Shown here in pieces: positions 27,250 to 35,112 of a stretch of 64,000 nt of DNA. The stretch's first letter is position 1. Each line of letters starts with the position of its first letter. Position numbers and translations under genes: made by a program. The notes under the pieces are model-generated. The model was not told where the DNA came from. It saw only the letters and a program-made list of their open reading frames with translations, and ran no database searches. The stretch is from Thermoplasmata archaeon (lineage in GTDB: Archaea; Thermoplasmatota; Thermoplasmata; Lutacidiplasmatales; SKW197). The stretch spans positions 90,255 through 154,254 of the forward strand of contig JAVZCK010000001.1 of the NCBI GenBank assembly GCA_038874435.1, written 5' to 3'.

Positions 27250-27271
27250 TAAGTAAAAATAAATTTACTTA
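27250..27271. promoter_or_regulatory. 8-bp inverted repeat upstream of the hsdM TATA box
   Basis: TAAGTAAA (27250-27257) and TTTACTTA (27264-27271) form a perfect inverted repeat with a 6-base spacer. It lies about 12 bases upstream of the TATA-like ATTTAAATAC (27226-27238) that precedes hsdM on the minus strand. The placement suits an operator for the restriction operon. AT-rich composition raises the chance of a fortuitous palindrome. Confidence 0.4.
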
Positions 27272-27345
27272 TTTATCTGATAGATTGACTTTCACTGCTC
27301 CATCTATAGATACTCAACAAAAATAAAAATTAGAGATGGTAGATT

Positions 27346-29664
27346 TTAGTGTTCATTTGCTCCAGCCAGAAATTCAGGCCCACTTGCAAATCCATTGAGC
27401 TTTGCGTAGAATTCATCCCACTGTGTGTTCTTTGCGAAGTCAGAGATTGTGAAGTAGGTCTGGTTTGCCTGGTAGGTGTACCAGTCCTTCGGGAACATTA
27501 TCCCAATCCCATAGGCATTCTGCAGATTCTCGCCCCAGCCACTTGCCCACTTCTTTGCCACAACTGTCTGGTTCACAGCATTCATCACTTCGCTGCACAG
27601 CCCCTGGATTTCCGCATCATCCACATTTGCCTTCAGCTTCAGCGCAAAGTGGTAGAGGTCTGCGTAAGGTGCACCATAGTGCTCCTCAAATTCCTGGGTT
27701 TGGTTTCTTGCCTCAATTATCTTTGCCTTGTAAGTGCCCATCTTCGCTATCAGTTTCTGGCTCAACGCATTCACCTTCTCTGCAAGCATCGGGACTTTTG
27801 CTAAATCAACGCCACCATATGCATACGGTGCACCACCTCCTGCAGCAACAAGGTTCACTGCCTCAACCAACACATCCCTTGCGGCCATGCCTGGGTTTGA
27901 CTTCAGTTTTGAAATCGGGGCTCGCATTGGATGGCTATCTGTGTGTTCAGAACCACCCATGTATTCCACATAGTTGTAGATCTGGTAGGCAGCAGCAATG
28001 TTCATCTGCCAGCAACCACCATACCAGAAAATGTCAATCTTCTTGTGAATCATGTTGTAGAGCTCTGCAAGTGCACTCTTTATCTCGGTGAAGTCCATCC
28101 TGTCGTAGTTTGTTTCATCGTAAAGAATGGAAAGTCCGCATCTAGAATGACTGTCTGTGTGGAGATAGTAATGCTCTGCAGGATAGTTTGTGACTGCATA
28201 GCGGAAGAAACTCAGAAGCACATTCTTGTCACCAGTGTTTACCTCATTACTCCAGGCACTGTTTATCTGGTTCAGTGGAATTTCTCTGGCCTGATTGTCC
28301 GCAGTGATGTAATAGGCATGGCTGTTGCCATGCCCGTATTCGTCTGTAAGGAGGAGAATATTTACATTGCTAGAGGAGCCAATGTTCTTGAACCAGCTTA
28401 CAGTGGAGTTCACCATTGTGGTAAGGTCATCTGCATCGTAGCCAGCAATCCCAACATATGTCCATTTTGCAACATTTCCGTTTCCACCGCCGTTTCCGTT
28501 TTCAACCGTTGCCGTAATTGTATAACTGCCAGAGCCAGAGTATCTGTTCACCATGATGTAGTAAGTGCCAGAAGGATTGCTCACACTCACCTGCTCATCC
28601 GCAGAATTTGTGTATCCGCGAACATCATAGCTGGATGTTGTGGGTAGAGCCCCTTTCTTCACATACAAATCAAAGTCAGCACCACTGGGACCGTCGAGGA
28701 CAACCTTGAGTGATGTGCCAGAGCTGACTGTGATTTTGTAGTATGCCTTTGTGTTTGTTGCATCCAGAGAACCGGTCTTTGCAACCCCACTTGTTAGTTC
28801 AACTGGGTCACTATTGTTCCCACCACCATTTCCACCGCCGTTACCTCCACCATTGCCATTTTCGATTGTTGCCGTGATTGTATAACTGCCAGAGCCAGAG
28901 TATCTGTTCACCATGATGTAGTAAGTGCCAGCGGGATTACTCACACTCACCTGCTCATCAGCAGAATTTGTGTATCCACGAACATCATAGCTGGATGTTG
29001 TGGGTAGAGCCCCTTTCTTCACATACAAATCAAAGTCAGCACCGTTAGGACCATCAAGCATCACCCTGAGTGATGTGCCAGAGCTGACTGTAATTTTGTA
29101 GTATGCTTTTGTGTTTGTTGCATCCAGAGAACCGGTCTTTGCAACTCCACTTGTCAACTCAACTGGCTCGCCACTACCTCCACCGTTTCCACTACCGTTG
29201 TCTCCACCATTACCCCCACCATTTCCGTTTTCCACAGTTGCCGTGATTGTGTAATTGCCAGAGCCCTTATAGGCATAGACCATCACATAGTATGTGCCAG
29301 AGGGATTGCTCACACTCACCTGCTCATCACTAGAGCTTGTGTAACCCCTTGCAAGATAACTTGAGGTTGTTGGCTTTGCGTCTTTCTGAATGTAGAGGTC
29401 AAAATCAATGCTCCCACCATTTGGTCCATCAGTTTTCACAATCAGCTTGCTCCCGCTGTTTACAACAATCTTGTAATAGTCCTTCTTTCCAGCCCCGCTT
29501 AAATTTCCGCTCAAAGTGGAATTAATCGCAAGGTCTGTTTCCACATCATCTGCACTTCCCATCCTTACACTCACGATTGTGAACAACATGCTGATAACCA
29601 GCATGGCTATCACTGCACTCGCCACACCCGCGACCATTCTGCCTTTTCTTTTCTTTGGCTCCAT
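27346..29664 (-). CDS. Exported clostripain-like (C11) cysteine protease with three PPC domains
   Basis: A 772-residue exported protease. An N-terminal basic stretch and membrane helix (residues 12-35) anchor or export it. Three pre-peptidase C-terminal (PPC) domains follow, each with DYYKI/AYYKI, FDLY and YTITAT(V/I)ENG, joined by Gly/Asn linkers. The C-terminal C11 domain has the probable catalytic histidine in HTDSHSRCG and cysteine in YGGCWQMN. PPC domains 2 and 3 are near-identical in DNA. Start choice: the ATG at 29664 follows GAGGTG; the upstream GTG is less likely. The promoter TATA is at 29702-29711. Substrate unknown; likely extracellular proteins. Confidence 0.88.
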   Translation of the reverse strand: MEPKKRKGRMVAGVASAVIAMLVISMLFTIVSVRMGSADDVETDLAINSTLSGNLSGAGKKDYYKIVVNSGSKLIVKTDGPNGGSIDFDLYIQKDAKPTTSSYLARGYTSSSDEQVSVSNPSGTYYVMVYAYKGSGNYTITATVENGNGGGNGGDNGSGNGGGSGEPVELTSGVAKTGSLDATNTKAYYKITVSSGTSLRVMLDGPNGADFDLYVKKGALPTTSSYDVRGYTNSADEQVSVSNPAGTYYIMVNRYSGSGSYTITATIENGNGGGNGGGNGGGNNSDPVELTSGVAKTGSLDATNTKAYYKITVSSGTSLKVVLDGPSGADFDLYVKKGALPTTSSYDVRGYTNSADEQVSVSNPSGTYYIMVNRYSGSGSYTITATVENGNGGGNGNVAKWTYVGIAGYDADDLTTMVNSTVSWFKNIGSSSNVNILLLTDEYGHGNSHAYYITADNQAREIPLNQINSAWSNEVNTGDKNVLLSFFRYAVTNYPAEHYYLHTDSHSRCGLSILYDETNYDRMDFTEIKSALAELYNMIHKKIDIFWYGGCWQMNIAAAYQIYNYVEYMGGSEHTDSHPMRAPISKLKSNPGMAARDVLVEAVNLVAAGGGAPYAYGGVDLAKVPMLAEKVNALSQKLIAKMGTYKAKIIEARNQTQEFEEHYGAPYADLYHFALKLKANVDDAEIQGLCSEVMNAVNQTVVAKKWASGWGENLQNAYGIGIMFPKDWYTYQANQTYFTISDFAKNTQWDEFYAKLNGFASGPEFLAGANEH
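28501..29210. repeat. 360-bp tandem duplication encoding PPC domains 2 and 3
   Basis: Bases 28501-28850 and 28861-29210 align at a constant 360-base offset with few differences (for example the shared run around 28518-28570 and 28878-28930). The third, outer copy beyond 29210 is clearly diverged. This is a recent in-frame duplication within the C11 protease gene. Confidence 0.85.
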
Positions 29665-29701
29665 TTTTAACACCTCATTGTAGTTAATACCAAAACTAAG
29701 G

Positions 29702-29743
29702 AATATATAAACGTTTCGTTGTTTAACTATATACTATAGTTAA
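29702..29743 (-). promoter_or_regulatory. C11 protease promoter with upstream 9-bp palindrome
   Basis: Reading the minus strand, TTTATATATT (29702-29711) is the TATA box, preceded by a BRE-like CGAAACG. The GAGGTG ribosome site and the ATG at 29664 follow. Just upstream of the BRE, TTAACTATA (29723-29731) and TATAGTTAA (29735-29743) form a perfect palindrome with a TAC spacer, overlapping the tiaS stop codon. It is probably an operator or activator site. Confidence 0.55.
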
Positions 29744-31074
29744 CAATGGCCAGAACCGAAAATCAATTTGAGCGGCTTAGAAAGATGCCTCCTGCTGCAC
29801 ACTGCCGGTTCATACCAGCCCTCAAGTTCTTTTCTTTCTATCAAAACCCATTCTGCCTCCTCTCTTTTTTTCTTCACATGGCATTTTTTACACACAAAAC
29901 CCGCATCTCTTCCAATTGACTTCATTCGTTTCCCACATCTGGGGCATGTAGGGTTTGCCTCCTTTCGTTGCACAGTGATGGCATTCACAATGTGCAATTT
30001 TTCCACATTAACAGTTCTGGGTGCTTCTCGCACTGCACCAAACACCTCAACAACATCGCCCGAAACAAGTTTTCTTCCAATCGCAGTGAACTCTTTTGAG
30101 GGTTCGTAGATTGTGCAGTCAATCGCTCCACTTCTATCTTTCAACCTGAAAATTACATGTCCCCCTTTGATTACTTTTGGCTCGGAGGAAACCTTTCCTT
30201 TAATTCGAACAGAGTTTCCTGGTGTGCAGTCAGCAATCTTCTTTCTTACTATGTGGTCGTCTGTTGCCTGATTTGTAATAAAGATGCACCATCTTGCAAT
30301 CTCCTCACCAGGATTCACTGTTCGCATCGCCTCAATCAACTCGTCTGGAGCCGTTGCCCGAATTCCGAATAAGATGGGGCAGGGAGAATGAGGTGCGATA
30401 GCCACTCTCTTGTTTTCGTAATCATAGTTGTTGAAAGTGCTCTTGAATTTTTTGTCCATGGCAACCACAGAAGCGGGTTCTATTTGCCGCTCCGTGCCCC
30501 AGCGGTCCTCTTTTCTGTAGGCAAGAATTTCAAAGGTGTGACGGAATGGCCTCCAGGCAACTGCGCAGAAAGCACCAATGATACCGCGTCCATTTTTGTA
30601 GCCCTTACAGTGTCCACCTAATTTCTCAATTTCTTTTTCAACCTCATTTTTATTCAGAATTTCCCTTACTCCACGAATGTAAAATCGGTAGCTCGGTTTT
30701 TTTCTAAGAAATACCACGCCTGGATTTGTTTTTTCTTCTTCAAACCTTGCCTTTTTTTCAATCAGGGCAATGACTTCCTCAATTATGTTCTCTTCAATTT
30801 TCTCACTCGCATTCATACCCTTCTCCCACGCAAGAATCTGTTTACCCTCAATTTCTCCGCACACCCGGTTTTTGCCAGAGCCATTGGCAACAGCAATTGA
30901 AAGGGCAGCATTGCCTCTGGTTTTCCATGGAACAGAAGGGTTCAGTCGCACCAGTCGTGGGTAGCCAATTAGCGAAAGCCCATAGCTCTCCACGATTCTT
31001 ATCACTTCTGTCATCAGATAGGTGGTGCACATGCCGTTAACTGCATCCGTGTCATCAATTCCAATGTAGAGCAT
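29740..31074 (-). CDS. tiaS: tRNA(Ile2) 2-agmatinylcytidine synthetase
   Basis: A 444-residue archaeal enzyme that uses ATP to attach agmatine to C34 of tRNA-Ile(CAU), so that the tRNA reads AUA. The N-terminal kinase-like part opens MLYIGIDDTDAVNGMCTTY. The middle holds the FLD-type domain, and an OB fold (NSVRIKGKVSSEPKVIKGGHV) and a zinc ribbon (CPRCGKRM and CKKCH) end the protein. The length and order match TiaS. A TATA-like CATTAATATC at 31093-31102 lies 24 bases before the ATG, so the message is leaderless. This is a strong archaeal marker. Confidence 0.96.
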   Translation of the reverse strand: MLYIGIDDTDAVNGMCTTYLMTEVIRIVESYGLSLIGYPRLVRLNPSVPWKTRGNAALSIAVANGSGKNRVCGEIEGKQILAWEKGMNASEKIEENIIEEVIALIEKKARFEEEKTNPGVVFLRKKPSYRFYIRGVREILNKNEVEKEIEKLGGHCKGYKNGRGIIGAFCAVAWRPFRHTFEILAYRKEDRWGTERQIEPASVVAMDKKFKSTFNNYDYENKRVAIAPHSPCPILFGIRATAPDELIEAMRTVNPGEEIARWCIFITNQATDDHIVRKKIADCTPGNSVRIKGKVSSEPKVIKGGHVIFRLKDRSGAIDCTIYEPSKEFTAIGRKLVSGDVVEVFGAVREAPRTVNVEKLHIVNAITVQRKEANPTCPRCGKRMKSIGRDAGFVCKKCHVKKKREEAEWVLIERKELEGWYEPAVCSRRHLSKPLKLIFGSGHC

Positions 31075-31178
31075 TGAGGAGCAATAGGTGGGGAGATATT
31101 AATGGTTTTAGAGGGTTCCGATTTCAGGACAAGATTAGAGAGGGTAAAGAGCTAGCAAAAGGGTATTTCCCTCATTGT

Positions 31179-31197
31179 GAGAATTGCTAGAATTCTC
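31179..31197. repeat. 7-bp inverted repeat in the gap upstream of tiaS
   Basis: GAGAATT (31179-31185) and AATTCTC (31191-31197) with the 5-base spacer GCTAG. It lies in the 262-base gap between tiaS and the next damaged gene, which otherwise shows only the tiaS promoter, the 21-A tract and the promoter of the following gene. It may be a terminator hairpin or a binding site. Confidence 0.4.
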
Positions 31198-31294
31198 TCT
31201 CCATTCTTTGCTAAATATTGTCTACCTCACTCGGAAACAGAGAGATATTCGTTGAAAAAGTTACAAACAAACTTTATGCACATGACCACAAAAG

Positions 31295-31325
31295 ATTTAT
31301 ATACAAAAAAAAAAAAAAAAAAAAA
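31295..31325 (+). promoter_or_regulatory. TATA box followed by a run of 21 A
   Basis: TTTATATAC (about 31295-31304) is a good archaeal TATA box. It runs directly into 21 consecutive adenines (31305-31325), the longest homopolymer noticed here. The run occupies the space between the TATA box and the expected transcription start, ahead of the damaged exported-protein gene at 31337. Length changes by slippage would alter promoter spacing. Confidence 0.55.
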
Positions 31326-31336
31326 TATAATGTAAT

Positions 31337-31998
31337 ATGAGCAAAATAACCGTTTCATTTGCATTATATGTGTGGTGATTCTTGTGGTACTAGTGCAGTT
31401 TCCATCTGCTACAGGAGAGAAGCCGAAACTACAGGAAAGCCAGACGAATACGCAAACAGTAGGTAGTGGAGAAGCATGGCAATATGATAATCTCACAGCA
31501 AACGCCAGCATTTCGCCTAAGCTCTGCTATGCCTTCGGCACGCTCTATGCTGTCTGGGCTGAGGGCTCTGCACTCTGGTTTGCAAAAAGCAGGGATGCAG
31601 GGCAGAGTTGGGAGAAGAAGGTGATTTACACTGGCACTTACACTCTTTCCAAGCTTGACTTCAAAATTTACGAGTTCACTCTCGTGGTTGTGTTAGAGGA
31701 AAATTTCACAAAGTGGGCACTTCGTGGGCTATCGTGTTGGGAGTGGTTTATTCGCCAAATGCAAGATTACAAAAGTATATTGCATTTTAGTGAAACAGCT
31801 AGAGAACCTAACTATCGCCCGCAGAGTTCTTCATTGAGTGAGTTGCCCATAATTCCTGATTTTATAGATATTAACCTTCAATTTTCAGAGTTTGCTCGAG
31901 AACATTTTGATTGGGATTTTGCAGAAATTTACTTCACCTCACCACCTAACTTTGATCTTCTGTCCTTCAATGCAATTCAGATAGAAGTTTGGGAGTGA
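31337..31998 (+). pseudogene. Frameshifted chimera: BNR/sialidase-like start joined to CLCA-like protease end
   Basis: The ATG at 31337 begins MSKITVSFALYVW and stops. Two bases later in frame terms the reading continues as VILVVLVQFPSATGEKP. Removing one GT from the GTGTGG at about 31370 restores a complete signal peptide, so a dinucleotide slip is likely. The next 80 residues resemble a sialidase BNR repeat (YAVWAEGSALWFAKSRDAGQ). At about 31715 the text switches to WALRGLSCWEWFIRQM, matching WAKRGKSCWEWFIEEM in the 32580 gene; both sites share AGTGGGC. It appears to be a recombined, broken gene, although GTG 31372 could still start a 208-residue product. Confidence 0.55.
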
Positions 31999-32003
31999 TG
32001 TGT

Positions 32004-32531
32004 ATGGAGATTTCCATCTTGACAAAAAAGTGGTTGAAGGTTTTCGCAATATTAGCCGTCCTTATACTCATCAGTGTAGTCCTCTATTCCTACTGGCAAT
32101 ATACCCTATATTATCATCGGGAAGGTGGTTATACGGTAGATGGAGAGCTAGAAGTGATATACCACAATAGAAGCACTACGATATTCAGGGTCGTTATTCG
32201 CAGTATCACTATTGGCCCCTCTTCCAAGGCATTATCTCCTGATAGTATCCCTTTTCCAAAGAGATATGGAGAATACTATGACCCAACAGCACCTTGTGTA
32301 GGAGAGATTAGAGACAGAGGATATAAAATCTCTCTTTGGCCGGGTCATATTGAATGCGATCCTTCTAACCATGCGTTGATTGATACCCAAAAAGACGGAA
32401 GATTAAATACAGATGATCTTCTCATTCTCAATGAGTTTGGGGTTATTTATGGAGGGTACGAAGTCCAGATGTATCTGTTCTCTTTAGCGACTATAAGCAT
32501 CCCCTATATTTGTGGTACTATACCTTCATGA
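32004..32531 (+). CDS. Single-pass exported protein, unknown
   Basis: About 175 residues: one N-terminal membrane helix (VFAILAVLILISVVLYSYW), then an extracellular beta-rich domain. Near the C-terminus is a dockerin-like calcium loop (DTQKDGRLNTDDLLILNEFG). No family is recognised. Start choice: the ATG at 32004 has GGGAGTG upstream; the ATG at 31998 overlaps the previous stop (TGATG) and is possible. It is similar in plan to the 33472 protein, and the two flank the metalloprotease gene. Confidence 0.55.
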   Translation: MEISILTKKWLKVFAILAVLILISVVLYSYWQYTLYYHREGGYTVDGELEVIYHNRSTTIFRVVIRSITIGPSSKALSPDSIPFPKRYGEYYDPTAPCVGEIRDRGYKISLWPGHIECDPSNHALIDTQKDGRLNTDDLLILNEFGVIYGGYEVQMYLFSLATISIPYICGTIPS

Positions 32532-32579
32532 AAAACATTTAAGGATGTGAAATAATATAATGAAGCGTGGTGAATAGAG

Positions 32580-33470
32580 ATGAGGTGCATAGAAGTCGTG
32601 GATGGTGAGAGATTACCAAATGCAGAGGAACTAACAGCATGGGAAGTGAGGGCAGATATGAATGGTGATGGCGTAATTGGAAATACTGAGAAATGGAAGA
32701 CCATATCAAACCCCAGCACAAGCGATACAGATTGGGATGACGCAAGTGATCCATTAGATATAAATCCGTTACAGAACACAAAATTGATTTACAATAATAA
32801 AGGCAACTGGGACAATGTAAATCTGAGAATATATCCTGCGGTTGCACATCTGGGCGAGGGTTACTGGCCACGAACAGAAGGAGTCGGTGGTTATTGGGAT
32901 GGAATAAGTTGGTGGGAACCATGGCCAGGTATGTTTTTTGCAGCGGAGGAAATCCTTCCGACAACATTTGTATTCAACGGAGTTAATGTGGACATAGGAG
33001 ATGCCTTTTATTCCTGTATGATAGTGCATGAACTGGGACATTATGTGTTTGGATTATACGAGGAGTACGCAAAAAATGGTTATGCTGACTTAAATAGAGA
33101 TACCTTAATGTGCAGGAATGGCTACTACCTAAGTTACAGAACTCTCTACGGACAACAAAACCCGCCAAACACGATGCAGTGGGCCAAGAGAGGAAAATCC
33201 TGCTGGGAATGGTTTATTGAAGAGATGAGAAGGCATGGATTACTCGCAGACACACTCAATGTAGATGTGAGAAGACCAGAACATGTGCCATATGCTGCTC
33301 TTAGGGACCAGGGACGAGATGTTCATAATGTAAATCACTGGCCATTTTCTAGTGATTGCTATGACGCAGGGGTTTCACGGATAGATAGGACATTTGAAGA
33401 GGTATATAATGATGCACTTCCAATCCTTCAAAATCAATTTAATGTAGTTCCATTAATGGAGTGGGGATAG
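32580..33470 (+). CDS. CLCA-like (M87-type) zinc metalloprotease, lacking signal peptide
   Basis: A 296-residue protein with HELGHYVFGLYEEY, matching the HExxHxxxGxxxEY core of CLCA/M87 self-cleaving metallopeptidases. The N-terminus starts abruptly inside a calcium-loop segment (ADMNGDGVIGNTEKW) and has no signal peptide, unlike expected extracellular homologs, so the 5' part may be lost. However, a TATA-like AATAATATAATG lies 28 bases before the ATG, so the gene can be transcribed. The segment WAKRGKSCWEWFIEEM recurs in the chimera at 31337. The next gene starts 1 base after its stop. Confidence 0.65.
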   Translation: MRCIEVVDGERLPNAEELTAWEVRADMNGDGVIGNTEKWKTISNPSTSDTDWDDASDPLDINPLQNTKLIYNNKGNWDNVNLRIYPAVAHLGEGYWPRTEGVGGYWDGISWWEPWPGMFFAAEEILPTTFVFNGVNVDIGDAFYSCMIVHELGHYVFGLYEEYAKNGYADLNRDTLMCRNGYYLSYRTLYGQQNPPNTMQWAKRGKSCWEWFIEEMRRHGLLADTLNVDVRRPEHVPYAALRDQGRDVHNVNHWPFSSDCYDAGVSRIDRTFEEVYNDALPILQNQFNVVPLMEWG

Positions 33471-33471
33471 T

Positions 33472-34011
33472 ATGTTCAAGAAAAAGGAAAAACAAGATAG
33501 ACGAAAGAAAATAATTGGAGCTATTATTGCAATCTCTACTTGTTGCATTATACTTTTCTCAATTCTTTATGTTAACACACTACCACCTGAAGACTGGCCA
33601 CCACCAGTAGGTGTGGTGCTCTTTCTTACTTATATTGACAAGAGTAAAGACATTGGTATATTCATATTTCATGTAGTGGGTACACCTGAAAACATTTCGG
33701 TGGTAAGATGCGACGCCATGAATGACTCACACAAATTTTCTTCCCTCCCATACAAGGTAGTGTATAGAGACCCCAATGCCACTACGATTAGGTCATACGA
33801 TCTGTTCATTTTATATAACATTTCACGATATGCTGGTTATTTTCTCTTTGTCTTCCTGAATGGGACACTGCAGTATTGGTATCATGAGAAGGACTATCAC
33901 AGCCCAGTGGAGTTGGCTCACATGCTCGATGGCCCTATTCCCGCTTCCTACCCGCCTGATGAAACCTTATGTAAAAAAGAGACCTATTCACGAGCGAAAC
34001 CTTCAACTTAA
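33472..34011 (+). CDS. Single-pass exported protein, unknown
   Basis: A 179-residue protein with a strongly basic start (FKKKEKQDRRKK), one membrane helix (IIGAIIAISTCCIILFSILYV) and an extracellular beta-rich domain with several N-x-S/T sites. The basic-then-hydrophobic N-terminus resembles archaeal pilin or anchor signals. No family is recognised. It is directly coupled to the metalloprotease gene, so it may be a membrane partner or inhibitor of that enzyme; this is inference. Confidence 0.55.
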   Translation: MFKKKEKQDRRKKIIGAIIAISTCCIILFSILYVNTLPPEDWPPPVGVVLFLTYIDKSKDIGIFIFHVVGTPENISVVRCDAMNDSHKFSSLPYKVVYRDPNATTIRSYDLFILYNISRYAGYFLFVFLNGTLQYWYHEKDYHSPVELAHMLDGPIPASYPPDETLCKKETYSRAKPST

Positions 34012-34241
34012 AGAAAGTTTTTAAGTGGGGGACTAGTCAAGAGGGACATGGAAAAAGGGATGGGAATTATACAGTCAAATCTATGCGGAAATGGATAAAG
34101 TCATTTGCCTACTTTAGAAATTTTCTCAAACTTCAGAAGGTATTAAGTTGAAGGTGCCATATTGGCATCTCAAATTTTTATCTCCCTAATTCACAAACAC
34201 CCAATCTAAAACCTTTTTTAGTTATCCTCTATCTGTGTATC
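34012..34241. other. 230-base gap, little content
   Basis: A TATA-like TTTTTAAG and a 16-codon ATG frame at 34049 occur early, probably chance. Near 34155-34167 TGCCA-TAT-TGGCA forms a 5-bp hairpin followed by T-rich sequence, a possible terminator for the upstream gene or part of the DUF89 promoter. Nothing else is seen. Confidence 0.4.
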
Positions 34242-35105
34242 ATGAAGATGCGTGCAGAATGTGTTCCCTGCCTTCTTGGCAGAGTGCTGTATGAAACCAA
34301 TCTGGTGAATCCTGAGATTGGACTGGAGGTGATGGCAGAGGCCTGCGAAATCCTTGGAAGAAGGGTGAGGAAGAACTGTGTCTCCAGCGAGGTGGCAACT
34401 GAGGTGCATGCTGCAGCATACCGTAGAGTGGGTCCGGACCCATACTGTGAGCTCAAGAAGAATGCGAATAAAGTGGTTATGGAAATGGTTCCAGCAATTA
34501 TTGAGAGAGCTGAGAAAGAAACAGATAGATTCAGATTTCTTACATTGTGTGCAATTGTTGCCAACACCCTGGATTTCGGAATAAAAGGAGGGATGAGAGA
34601 TGTGGAAATGTTGAGAACAAAATTCTGGGATTTGGTTACGCAAGGACTTGGAATTGACGATACTCAAAAGATAAAGGCACGGATTCCAGGCGGAAGAGTA
34701 CTTTACTTTACCGATAACTGCGGAGAGATTGTTCTGGACCGTTTGCTCCTTGAGGAAATCCAGAAGTTGGAGCCAGCATACTTAGGTGTCGTGGTGAAAG
34801 GGGTGCCTGTGCTTTCAGATGCCACAATGGAGGATGCACTTGAACTCAAGTTAGAAGCAATCGTGGATGAGATTTTGACAACGAAGGGGTTTGCAGTTGG
34901 CGTAAACATCCATGATTTTGGTGTGAATCTTGAAGAGAGATTAAAATCTGCCACACTCGTAATTTCAAAAGGGATGGCGAATTTTGAAGCCCTTTCGGAA
35001 ACACGGATAAAGCCCATTGCCTATCTTCTCAGGGCAAAATGTTCGCCAGTGGCTGAGAGCATTGGAGCCAAAGTGGGAGATAATGTGGCTAAAATGGTAG
35101 AATGA
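34242..35105 (+). CDS. DUF89 / ARMT1-like damage-control phosphatase
   Basis: A 287-residue cytoplasmic metal-dependent phosphatase. The family pattern is clear: an N-terminal CVPCLLGR, the metal site DNCGEIVLDRLL, KGVPVLSDAT and a C-terminal SKGMANFEAL. DUF89 enzymes hydrolyse aberrant sugar phosphates or phosphopantetheine-type metabolites. The archaeal substrate is not settled. The gene faces cdc6 convergently with a 7-base gap. Confidence 0.9.
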   Translation: MKMRAECVPCLLGRVLYETNLVNPEIGLEVMAEACEILGRRVRKNCVSSEVATEVHAAAYRRVGPDPYCELKKNANKVVMEMVPAIIERAEKETDRFRFLTLCAIVANTLDFGIKGGMRDVEMLRTKFWDLVTQGLGIDDTQKIKARIPGGRVLYFTDNCGEIVLDRLLLEEIQKLEPAYLGVVVKGVPVLSDATMEDALELKLEAIVDEILTTKGFAVGVNIHDFGVNLEERLKSATLVISKGMANFEALSETRIKPIAYLLRAKCSPVAESIGAKVGDNVAKMVE

Positions 35106-35112
35106 ACTTTTC

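Noticed and set aside
27931..28647. A 238-codon plus-strand frame
   Set aside because: Antisense to the C11 protease and its PPC domain, with no family resemblance and no promoter.
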